This document shows, piece after piece, positions 1-12,000 of a stretch of 64,000 bases of DNA (position 1 is its first letter; the number at the start of each line of letters is the position of its first letter). The position numbers and the translations under genes were made by a program. The notes beneath the pieces were generated by a model, which had not been told where the DNA came from, made no database searches, and saw only the letters and a list, made by a program, of their open reading frames with translations. The stretch is from Branchiostoma floridae (lineage: Eukaryota > Chordata > Leptocardii > Amphioxiformes > Branchiostomatidae): the NCBI RefSeq assembly GCF_000003815.2, contig NC_049983.1, positions 1 to 64,000 of the forward strand, written 5' to 3'.

Positions 1-579
1 TGTTGCTATTATATGTTTCTCTCAAATAAATCATTTGTCTACTTATATCCGATTAATCTGTTGTCCACAAACAGCAGTCAATCACCGAAAACATAAGTAT
101 GCAGTATATTTTTCATGACCCTGTATGAAACCGTACGAATCTGTATCCCTGTTGACTTCGTCGTGTTACCATCAGAAGGCATCAGAATGGGTAGTACTTG
201 TGCTTGACATAGCTGTAAAAAGACAATAATGATGGTCAATTTCAATGAATTTTTCATCCCATGTCATATTTGTCCCTAATATTTCATTGCAATTGTAATA
301 ACTAGAGTACCTTTCAGAGTAGGTCTGAGGTGAAACAGATTGTTGCCCAGAAATATATGGTACTATTGTCGTCATACCCACGAGGTATCTGTATAATTTG
401 TCTGTTTTAACCACCCCAGCAGGTTTTCTTTTTCACACTTTACAGGCATGATGTTATACTAGTATCGCATATCCTATATACAATATATAATATAAGAAAA
501 AGATATTCTGTAGAATTTGCAGCAAATATGTTGTTTTAATCCAATGTTTTTATCATCATCTAAAGGAAAAACAACTTAC
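1..579. other. No gene recognised; left flank
   Basis: AT-rich sequence. On the minus strand it would be the first intron of the gene whose first coding exon lies at 580-659. The open frame at 172-414 on the minus strand shows no domain and no clear splice sites. Confidence 0.4.
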
Positions 580-659
580 AGCTTGGCTCCTACGAGGCGC
601 AACTTCCGGTCCAGCTGACCGAGTGACGTCAGATCCTCCTTAGAAAGGCTGAAGTCCAT
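580..659 (-). CDS. First coding exon of an unidentified gene leaving the window
   Basis: An ATG at 659 opens 26 codons beginning MDFSLSKEDLTSLGQLDRKL and continuing RLVGAK. They run directly into a consensus donor: the exon ends at 580 and the intron starts GTAAGT. The frame is split after the second base of codon 27. The peptide is charged and helix-like, but I do not recognise the family. Composition and the strong donor make this look like a genuine exon rather than a chance frame. The remaining exons would lie left of position 1. The ATG faces away from the plus-strand hydrolase gene, so the two may share an intergenic promoter region. Confidence 0.5.
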
Positions 660-2871
660 GATCTTCAATATGCAAATAAAGAAGAAATCAACGTCATGAA
701 CCACACAGAAGTATGTTTGACAAAATATTAGCCTTTAGTTTGCCCATGATCACTCCTGCAAGAAATTTGTCAAAATAAACAAATTCATTCCAACGATCTG
801 AAACTTTTAATTCGATAATCGATCGACTGTGCGGCATTCCAAAAATGATCCGATTTTGCCTACACTTCTACTTGTTTAAAAACATAACAAGTTAAAGGGA
901 GCTTCATGTTTGATTAGCAGATGAGCGGACTGCCCGAGATGATTATAACATGTTGGCGTAACATGGAGAGAATAAAGTTATGACTACATGTAACAAGTGG
1001 AGCATGCAGTCAGTNNNNNNNNNNNNNNNNNNNNNNNNNNNNNNNNNNNNNNNNNNNNNNNNNNNNNNNNNNNNNNNNNNNNNNNNNNNNNNNNNNNNNN
1101 NNNNNNNNNNNNNNTATGTATGTCAGGTGTTGGAAATAAATTTTGTCATGCAAACTGTTATCTGCTAACTATAGCTCACCTTTACCTCACCCTACTATGC
1201 CCGTCTGTAAAGAGCATTCTATTCATTTAGAGGCAATTTAGCCAGCCTCCCTTTGTCCAGGGAAAGATGCAGGTCTAAAGATGGACAAGGGATCAAAAAG
1301 GGTGAAAAATGCTGCCAAAGGTTGATGGATGTTCCAGGGTCAGCAAGGGTGCTACTGTGTGCCCTACTTCTGGTCCATCTGCACCATATGGATGGAGTGG
1401 TCGCCTTTGTTCTGCTGCCAATATTGTTCTGCCTTGGTGGTGCCACGTTTGAAAGTCATAGGCATGGAAATTGCATAGAATCTGTGTTTGATCTATCATA
1501 GAAAAGCTTTAAAGGCAGGGGATTTCTCTTTAAGAGTAGGGTAACTAGCTTGTAGTACGGCTTGGTTTGCAAACATGATCTCCCCTTTGCCGTTTTCCTC
1601 TGCGTATTGTAATTTCACCCACTACTAAGTCTTTGAATTTTTCAATGGTGTACAACATATCATTCATATGATCTCGCATGACTCGCAATATCCCTTTCTA
1701 AGGAGTTTTCAAATTTCAATCCAACCATTATTTCTGACACAAGGGGTTACAAGATGTACTGTGTGATTGAATACCGCACGTTGGCTGAGGAGCTTTAGTA
1801 CGACCTGTCATGAGGGATGCTCCAATCCCAGGGTTTGGCTATTTTTAGCTCCTTGCCATAGAAACAGGCCCAGGAAACATACAGGGGAAATCTGCCTCAA
1901 TGGGCAAGAGCAACATCTGATAGGCGAAGGTCACAGGAAAACGTGTTCAATCCATTTGGAGTGACCTCTCCATAGAACAGGTGTACTTGTGTTGGCAGTG
2001 AAGGCCATTTCTGCATTTTGCTGGCTGTTGTTGTGCCATCTGTACAGACATGCCCAGGGCATAGTTGGCAGACATCTTTGAATATGATTTATTGAATTAT
2101 TCCTAGTCATTGTGCTAAGTTTCTATTATCGTTATTATATATTAGGGTCATCTGGTAATGCTAGTTATTATGTGTTTCTGAAATTCATCTCTTGTATTAA
2201 AAATATGACTCCCCATTCTTATGCAGTCTCTTTGAAAAGTGCTCCAGGGAAATGGTAAGAATTGGTTGGGAACTTCAGCATGTGAAACAGGTACTACATG
2301 GCCTTATGTAAACCTTTGCCACAAATGCCTTCTTTTGGCATTACAAAATTTTGTTTGCAAAGAACCTGACAAGTGGATACCTTTTGCTTCTCTCTAGTCC
2401 CTTTGGATGATACCTGAATTAAAGATAGCCACCTGTTCATATCAATACTGTAAATGTTGACACTTCCGAAGTGGTTTTGTATTTGCAGTGAGCTCTTCAC
2501 TGCAGCTTCATGACACCACGAATATGTCTCCCAAGTACCAGGCTATGACAACTGTGATACAGAATTGTTTTAATTGCTAATTCAAAACACATTTGAAGAC
2601 CTCCCTTTTCCTGCTACTGGGAAATAAACCAACTGCAATTGTAAATAGATTTGCAGTATGGTCCAATTCAGCTGGGCAAAACCTTCAAAATAGTAGCAAT
2701 CTTCACTATAACTTCAGTCCTCCAAGATCCCCAGGATTATAGAAGTATTGGACTGCACCTGCTCTGTCCTGTTCAGGCTGTTTTTCAGTGGGGAATGTTA
2801 GCCCAGAGGCATTAGTCTGTTATTTCATGGTGCCCACTTACCAACCACAGGGATAGATCCTGGCTCAAATG
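660..2871. other. No gene recognised; includes a 100-N gap
   Basis: This stretch should hold the upstream exons (signal peptide, SxxK active-site exon) of the serine hydrolase if they are in the window at all. I could not find them. They may be in the 1015-1114 or 2872-2971 gaps or elsewhere. Open frames at 1219-1501 on both strands are overlapping shadows without domains. Confidence 0.4.
1015..1114. other. Assembly gap, 100 N
   Basis: Exactly 100 N, the usual placeholder for a gap of unknown length. Confidence 0.95.
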
Positions 2872-2971
2872 NNNNNNNNNNNNNNNNNNNNNNNNNNNNN
2901 NNNNNNNNNNNNNNNNNNNNNNNNNNNNNNNNNNNNNNNNNNNNNNNNNNNNNNNNNNNNNNNNNNNNNNN
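2872..2971. other. Assembly gap, 100 N, inside a hydrolase exon
   Basis: Exactly 100 N. Coding sequence of the serine hydrolase emerges from its right edge at 2972, so at least part of an exon is lost in it. Confidence 0.95.
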
Positions 2972-3017
2972 CTTTGGGGCTGCTGGGTCAAGATTTCGAC
3001 AGGTCGGAGTTGGCAAG
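2972..3017 (+). CDS. Serine hydrolase exon (5' part in gap)
   Basis: Frame [14 protein letters not shown] followed by a split Arg codon (AG|A). Donor AAG|GTGGGT at 3018. The segment corresponds to the helix just before the RRMRYY block of exon 2, and phase 2 matches. Confidence 0.7.
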
Positions 3018-6000
3018 GTGGGTTAAAATCCCCTTCAATTTAGATTTTTAAAAATTATTTTGATAGTATGTCAAACATAGCTGTGTTGCGGTCTGCTAAT
3101 TTTTTTATTCTACTCCAACGTTGCTTTATTTGTGTACTTGGTATCTCTTGCAGAAGAATGCGGTATTACAGACAGGTCTACCCGTTCCGTACCTTCTTTC
3201 ATTACAACAACGCCCTCTACACCCTGGCCGGGCACGTCGCTGAGAGGCTAACAGGGCAGTCCTACGAGGCCCTCTTGCGGGAACGGATATTACAGCCGCT
3301 GGGAATGGACGACACAGTGTACCTGGCAGACGCACTGGAGGATGGGGGTTTCTCCAACTTTGCTCAAACGTACTTGACCTATAACAGAACAGGCCATTCG
3401 ATACCGTACAGTGAAGAGGAGTTCAGGTCAGTACCACTGGGCTATATCCCATTTAGCTTCAACAAAGTCCAGTTCAACAAACAAGAACGTGGTACAATCT
3501 TTATCTTTTTGTACTTGAAAACCTTTAAGTTATAACAGAGCCTATAAAAAGGTAAGGCCACACTGACTTCACAATTTTATGAATGACACCCGCGAGCGCA
3601 ATGATTTTCGCCCGTTTAGAAAAAATGTTGGCACATGTCACCCAATAGCTTCCCTGGTCAATTTTGTACTTCCCAGAGGATCTACTTTCCGGGGTAAGGG
3701 GCCACATGGTCAGGGCATGGGGCCACGTCATCCTTGTTTCATTCTTTAAACACGCATGGCAATACAAACATGATTGAAACTGCAACGATTCTCGCTTACA
3801 GTCTTACTGGAGGTGAGCATAAGACAAACCAAGCCTGGAAAAGAATGGACTGGATGTATAGTCCTGCAGTTTAGCCGCATCTTTTTGGCTGGGTTTCTCT
3901 TTTTTTTTCGCCCGTGAGCATTAGTTTTGCAAGGTCTCCAGAGGATGCCATCCTTAAAAGTAAGTCAGTATGGCCTAACCTCATATCTTTATACTTTTCA
4001 CTATCATGCTGTGCAGAATTATCGCTGTGAGACGATTCATCAAAAATCTGTCCTGATTTTTTCCGTTATTAGGCCTCTGAAGTTACATCTACCGGCAGGG
4101 GGCGTGGTGTCCAACGCCGTGGACATGGCCCGGTACATGAAGTTCCACCTCAGCGGGGGGAGGGACACGGTCGGCCGCCTGGTGGTCCCGGAGGACAACT
4201 TACGTCAGACCCACACTGTGAATTTCGTCTCGCCCCGGAAAAGTGCCCTCGACAAGTTGGAACCTGACTGGCCGGTGGAAGCGGGGACGACGCAAGGCTA
4301 TGGATTGGGATGGGGGATCGGCACCTATAGAGGTACTTGCATCCTTTTTCTAGGGTAACGTCACATGTCCAACCCAGGCCCGGTCGGGCTGTATGTGGAA
4401 ACGAAAAATAGAAAATTTCATGTATACGTAAAAACATACACAAATTTTGTATCATACTTTTCGTTCCGAAAGGATGCCCTGTAGGGCCCGGTCTGGTATG
4501 TGACGTAGACCTTTTAAGCTACTGGCAACAAGTGCCTGTCATTAAGTGTTTTAACATAGCTTGAAATCACGGTTAACGGTTAGACTCATTTCCATGTATA
4601 CATCGGCTGTACGTAGGGAACATGTCTTTTCGGACTTAGTGTCAGTGTAGATTTCTGTACCAAGAAGCAAATGTTCATAACCAGCACCGAAAATAATAAA
4701 GTCTCCACCCAACGTAAGCGTGGATTCATAAAAAGTTAAAGTCTACGGAAAAACATTGTTTCCTGGTTGTAAAATGAACGAATATATGGTACGTCCTTGT
4801 TGTGACAGTGACAATTCTTTATAACATTGCAAGGGGAGCTTCTGTTGTCCAATATTTTCACCGTGTTACAACAACCATTACTACTTCAAAGTTGGGAACC
4901 AAGTTATTGCCTTCGCCAGAATGGCAGAAGGTTATGCAAACTGTTGAGCCAGGGCTTTTTGGGTCTGTATGTAGGTCAACAGCATATAACTTAAGAAGTT
5001 GTGAATGGATTTTGATGATATTTGGTAGGTGTGTAGCAGTTGTGTAAAGGTTAGTCACGTTTGAAAATGGTATACCTGGTGTTTTCCTACTGGTCCCCAG
5101 GGAACTTTGTACGTAAGTGCGTTTGGCTGTAAACAGCATAACTCGAGATGTTGTTGATGGATATTAATGATATTTGGTGGGTAGGTAGGGGTCACAAAAT
5201 TAAAGGTCAAGTTCGAAAATGGTATACCTGGCGTTTTCCTACTGGTCCCCATGGAGCTTTGTACGTAAGTGCGTTTGGCTGTAAACAACATAACTCGAGA
5301 TGTTGTTGATGGAAATTAATGATATTTTATAGATCAAGGATCAAATGCTCTTACAAAGACTTGACATAAGTAAAGGATCGCAAGACGCAGAGAATAGAAA
5401 CAGGAAATTTTCTGCTGTTGATCAAATGGTTTGTTTCGTGTCTGAACTTTGAGCTTGATTAAGTGTGAAAAGGGGTAATTAGATAACAGAAGTTTATCAT
5501 GACATTTGCTATGAGATAAACATTTTACGCGGTTTTCATGAGTATGACCCCACAAATTTGCCCTTTGACAATAGCTAAAAAAATCCCGAACATTACATTG
5601 TTTTTCGCATGGTTTAACAGTGGATATAAGAGTGGACGACCTTACATCTGCTCGAAACACTAACCATAGCGAGAGACGAGCACAGAGACAACTCTCTATC
5701 TTTATGGCTACCTTAGCCAGTCCCCCTAACGACCTGGAGGTCAAGGAACTAGGTAGGTGTGCCGATATAACGCCAGTTCACCTTTATCCATTGGGTAACC
5801 TATATCCGTTGCTTTTAAGAACAGAGTATTTGGGGATGTCACGTTGATGGACATTAGTTTGAAATTGCAATATTGCAGTTTAAAACTATCACCCTCCGAC
5901 TTGTTGTGCCTAAATACACTGTTTTTAAAGAGCAACGGATATAGGTTACCCAATGGATAAAGGTGAACTAGCGTTAGAACTAACGCGGTGTCGCACAGAG

Positions 6001-9000
6001 TTGGTACGGATTCGGAGTCCATGTTATTCCAAGGATGCCGTCGGTGTTTGGTGGAGGAGCGCCCTCTGGCGTGTTGAAGGTAAATGACTGCAACAGGCAC
6101 GAGAAGAACAGGAAAAGCTCCATCCTGGCCAGCTGCTCACCAAGACACACACGGCGGCCTGGAAATAAAGAATACTCAGTTAATAGAATTTTCATCAATC
6201 CTTGACTACTTTTTGATACTAGGTAAACTCACGTACCTCCAAATTGTCGATAGCTATAAGTCTATCTTGATCACGGAGTGACCCAGTTCTCGCGAGAGTT
6301 GCGAGAACTGGATGGAGACTTGCGTGGATCTTCTGCCCCTCACCCACCTCCTTGCGGAGTAGAGGTAAGTAGGACATGTACAGCTCCCAGCCATCATTGC
6401 GGTTCAGCTTCGCACCTTCCAACTGGATGTGGACTGCTTCTTTGATCTTTCTGTGGGCCTTTAAACGTTAACAGATTCCAAAATAATAAGGGAAAATCCA
6501 TTTTATTCTTGGTCGATAACATCGACGGTGTCTGAGATGGTAACGATGTGGCGCGACTGGAGCAGATGTTGTCTCTGTGCGGATTTGCCGTCCTTGTTGT
6601 CTACGGAGTTTTGGTGCTCAGCGGTCCGTTCACCTAGTGATCTTTCTGTTTCGCCTACGTAAACCTCACCACACTCATCACACGCTATTTTTTTTTCTAT
6701 TAACTGTGTACATACGTGACTGATGAACCTCTTCAACGATAAAGAATACTTTGTAGTAAGAAGGCAGACAAGTGTAGAATAGAGTGTGTTCTATAACTAG
6801 GCCATGGTTACTAGTATATGGATGACATCCTACAGAAAACCCCAAACTGCTGCAAGCGTGCAAATAAAAAACTTTTGTCTTTAGTATGAAATCTAAGTCT
6901 TCAAGAAGGTATGCCCAAACGACAGATTTTCCATTTTTGTTCTTTAACATCTTCTTCTTTGGCTTTGGGATTAAGTTTGCGTCTTCCTATGTTTTTGTTC
7001 AACTAAGGGCATTACGTTATATATGTCAAAAAGTAGTTACTCAAGCAACTGCTTGTCCTGCCGGCCAACCTCGTGGAGGGCGGGAGGGCGCCCTCCCTCC
7101 TCAACGGCGGTCTGTTTGACAACCTCGGCTTTCTCGGCCTCGTCGCTCTGGGCACCGCCTACCTCGAGCTCAACACGCTGGACAACGTGCAGGGCCTCAC
7201 GCCGTCTGGCTACCTGGCAGGCTACCTAGGTTTCGACCCGCTCGGTCTCGGAGAGGGAAAGATGGATCACATGGCCGACGCGGAGATCAAGCACGGACGT
7301 GCGGCAATGCTCGCGGTCGTGGGGTTCGCCGNNNNNNNNNNNNNNNNNNNNNNNNNNNNNNNNNNNNNNNNNNNNNNNNNNNNNNNNNNNNNNNNNNNNN
7401 NNNNNNNNNNNNNNNNNNNNNNNNNNNNNNNACTAAGTTATAAAAACACGAAGTTGCCCAGTCGCTGCATGCACTTAGTTTAGTTCCCATGTTTCTGAAG
7501 CAACAGTACAGCAGGAATATACAATCCTGTGATATGCCTCTATACCTGGGTTCCTTTGGGAATGTCAAACTTCTGCACTTTGACGTCCTGTGTGGTGGAG
7601 TGGGGAATGGCTAAGGGAACCAGGGTGCGGATCCGCATAGTCTCCAGCAGGCAGGCGTTTACGTAGGGCAGCCGGGAACGGTGGGACAGGGTGGGCAGAC
7701 TCGCACCAACAACGGCATCTAGCTCCTCATGGACCTGTGTTGACACAGCCATTGACAATCTTAAAGCTACGTAATATTTGGACAATACAAAAAGATTTTC
7801 CTGCCATTTCTTTACACAGTAAACGAAATGTACCCTCTAGTATTGAATACTAAGTGTATTTCTGTACCTTATGTTGAATGGCTGGATTCTGGGTTAAGTA
7901 GAGCAGAGCCCACAGCAGAGTGTTTCCTGTCGTCTCAGTCCCGGCCAGAAACAGGTTCATGGCCATGTACATGACATTCTCCTCCGTCAGACCCTCCACC
8001 TTGTCCTGCTGGTCAATCTCCAGCAGGCAGAAATCCAGGAAGTCTCGCGGGTTCTCGCGATGCAGGTGTTCGCGACGGCGCGAGATCTCCTCCCACATCA
8101 CTTGATGTATCTTCGAGACGTGTTGTAACAAATCAGTACCCGCTCTGTTCACTGGAGAAAACATGTAGTTAATAGAATTTTCATCAATCAGTGACTAGTT
8201 TTTAAAGGTAAACTCACGTACTTACAAATTTTCGATGGCTATCAGTCCACCTTGATCACGGAGTGACCCAGTTCTCGCGAGAGTTGCGAGATTGATGAAA
8301 ATTCTATTAACTGTGTACATACGTGACTGATGATTCTCTTCAACGAGAAAAACATGTAGGGAAACAGGAATATGGTTCTGTCATCGATTCGGAGTTTTGC
8401 TTTGAAAGCTGGCAAACTTTAGGGGGGGGGGGGGTCAGATGATCTACACAAGCCTGGCTTAGTCTCGTGCTCTCTCGCGTGATCGAGACTAGGCGATTCT
8501 CCGTGAGCAAGATGTGCTGTTAGACGAACTTGACCTTGAGTAAGAAACAATTTACCTCCAGGAACAAACCGCAGGGCCGGGAAGACGCTGATGATTTGGC
8601 CGGCGGCAAGTTCAGTCACAACGGCAGTAACGGCCTTCGAGAGCTCCTGAAACGTCTCATCCTCGTAGTCGTAGCGCTTCCCGAACACCATGGAGCAGAT
8701 GACGTTTGCTACCGTCACGGTGACGTCATGGGCGAAGTCAAAGGGCTGTCCTTCGTATTCTGCCACCTGAAAAAGTTGACACATTGTGGACACAAGCTGG
8801 TGGACATACCGACCGATAAGTATCTAATACCAACTCAAAAACGAACTAGAAACAGTTATGCCTACAAGTACCAGAGGTACCAACCTAGGATTGATGTGTT
8901 CGAAAATTCGTATTTTCCCAGAACTAACGTTATTGTAGAGTGGAATATGTTATCATCAAACACAGTAGGGGCATCTTCTCTGGATATTTTTAAAGAACAC

Positions 9001-12000
9001 TTGCAGATAGATGTGCAAAAGTTAGGTGTGATGAATCGTTCAGTGTAATACAACCAGCTGCTGCCGCGCCGCGTGCCTGTTCAGCTGGTGTGCCAAAGGG
9101 GTGGTTATACCGGCTATATAAATTCAGATACAGATAGATCTAATATTAGGCCATTTGCTTGCTTAAACAAAAAAGAATACCAGACTTTTCAACATGGTCA
9201 ATGTCTTTGTTAAATCCTACCCTGCTGCGGAGACAGTTGGCTTCCTCTCGGATGTTGTCCTCGATGCTGCCACGTCCAACCTTCATACCCAGGTTCTTCA
9301 GGGCAATGGTGGCAAACCTCTTCCTCTGTCTGAACCCGGGCCCCCAACGTGCAGCAACCATATCTTGGGGAACAAAATAAATATAGCGGACTTCTTATGT
9401 CTCTGCAGACTTATCTGCAGCGTATCTGAACATGTCACAAGCAAAGTAGTGCGTTCTGGATATCAAAGATGCCCTTTGATCGGGTTATCAAAAAGTGCCC
9501 TTTGCTCTCTATGCGTTTACTGGAGCCCACACACCGAAGTATCGCTATCTCAAACCAAACCAAACAAACAAAACAAACCCCGCGCGGGGAGAACAAAGAT
9601 GGCGGCCTTCTGACCACAAAAAAATCACATGCAAGATAGTTTCCGCCTCCTAAGACACTATGCTCACCACACAAGTGCACGTTCCGGATAAAAACGTCGG
9701 ATCGCATTCAGAATATCCAGAATGCGCTCCTTCGCTTGCGACGTGTTCTGGATATCCCAGAAGCGCTTTTGGGATAAAAGCACATTTAGGATGCAAGTCT
9801 ATCCCAGATGTGCTTCTATCCCAGAAGCGCTTCTGGGATACAGGACTATTTGGGATATAACATGGAGCCCGTCTGGATATTAAAAGGAGCTTGAAGGAAT
9901 TTGTAGAGTCACCTTTTCCGTCACCAGCAATCGAATCAAGCATGTAGATTCGCGGCCGTGACGCGAACAGCTCGGACCTGTCCACGAGCGCGTCCTTGAC
10001 GGCAGTGTAGCCGTTCAGAACCACCACATCTTCCATCCCCATCCTGACGGTGAAGACGTCCCCGTACTGCCGCCTCCACGCCGTCAGCTTGAGGTGAGGC
10101 GCTCGGCCTAAGGCGAGGAGGTGCCCGAGAACAGGCACACGTCCTGCCGGGTAAGGAGGCAGGTTCTGGGAACGCCTCAAAAGTGTACATGTCAACAGAA
10201 AGGCCAAACAGAAGATAACGAACGTCTGCAGAGTCAGCCCAGGGGCCTGCAGAATCTCATGGACGGACTCAGCTATCCACTGGACAGCACCGGCCATTTT
10301 CTCACGTTTTTCTCACGTGGGTGAACTTTGAAGTTTGCACTTTATTTCACCTTTAAATCGGCGGCACATTATATACATAATAAACATGACACAGTTACAC
10401 GTTAACAAATGGCATTTAACGATATAGGTATAAACAGGTATGCGGAGATTGACTAATCGGTACATACGGTCAGATTGGTAGCCTGGGTACCATACCATCG
10501 AGGCGCTCGAGTTGCTCTTCGGCGGTGTAGGGGTGGCCGCCCGTGCAGTTAATTGCTACAGGCGAGGGCCGGGGGGTTCTTACGGGGTTAGGTTGATTTC
10601 GTCGCGTAAACTCCAAAGGCCGGCTACAAGCTCTGGCGGCCAAATCTCAAAGGGCAGATAACTAGACAGACTGACAAAAGCAGGTCGGTGCCTTAGCATT
10701 GGGCCGGGTAAAGCATCCCAAAGCCGACCCGCGGAGAATGGTACCCAGGTTATCAGATTGGACACCTGTGGGAATTATGCTCTAATTTACGACAACACGC
10801 CAGGTTTGTGGAGCAGTAATGCAGAGGGAACAAGTAACATCTCCGTCTGTGATCATCATCATATCTTTCCGTGTTTGTGGATCTCGGTTGGTGACAAGAC
10901 CATTTTACATCACTGTTGCCTCGTTGTCGCTTCACATGCAACATCGTAATATGACCCAGTGTGTTAAGAACCAGGTGACCTATGACCTAGTTGTTACCTT
11001 CGACAAGATTGTTTTCGGTTGAGCAGCTGTGGTTGTGGGGCAAAACTACGAAAACCTCCCCCTCCTTTTTCAGCACTGGAACCCAGTGCTGAAGATGGCG
11101 TCAGCACTGGAAAACGAGTGCTGACGAATATTCAGCACTGGAAACCGAGTGCTGAGAGATCGGGAGACTCTGAGATATACAGTAATTTGGAATTACGATA
11201 CGTCCTTTGCTTTACTACTAAACTTAAGACATTCCTGGATTATAAACGTCACCTATGGCAGACCTCATCCTTTTGGAAGTTCAGCGGCGCCTCTTCAACG
11301 ACAACAACAACGAGGAGGCAGGCTGACGGTCTGCCTCACAGCACCCCGGCCCTTTTCAGGGCCACCCAAATCTTTCCCAAAAGGGCTATATCTATCACAA
11401 TCACACAATAAAGTTGCTTATTGTTATAATGACAGCTATCCCTTAAACACCTCTTACACATATACATATATCTACCTTTCAATTACACATGTACAACGAA
11501 TAAAATACACAACTTTACACGAAGTTTTCTTTGCATGAAGTAGCTTTAGTCAAATTTGCGTCCTTTTACTAGTACCGCTATCAGTACTTTATAAAAAATG
11601 TGCAATAAAGGTCTTCATTCATTCATTCATTTTATAAATGATATATATCCCTTATACAGTATACATATATTCAATTAAATAACGAATGGATAGCACAACT
11701 ACAATTTTCTTTGCACGAAATAACTTATCTTTCCTTCGAATTTACGTCTTGTACCCCTCTCAGCACTGGGAGATTCCAGTGCTGGAAGGACGTCAGCACT
11801 GGTTCGCACATCGTTCCAGTCCTTTAAAGACGTCAGCACTCGTTTTCCAGTGCTGAAGATTTCATAGCACTGGTTTTCCAGTGCTGAAGTGTCCTCGAGC
11901 ACTGGTAAATCCAGTGCGGAAGGCGAGGTTTTTGTATATCAGCACTCGGTTCCAGTGCTGACGGCAGTTTCAACCAGTGCTGAATGACCTTTGCCCTGAC

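Noticed and set aside
1219-1501. Overlapping frames on both strands with a hydrophobic stretch
   Set aside because: No start context, splice sites or domain; the hydrophobic run is not followed by a coherent protein.
7058-7331. Horizontal transfer of an algal photosynthesis gene as the preferred reading
   Set aside because: The fragment is truncated at a gap, lacks gene ends, and replaces a needed P450 exon; contamination or misjoin explains it better.
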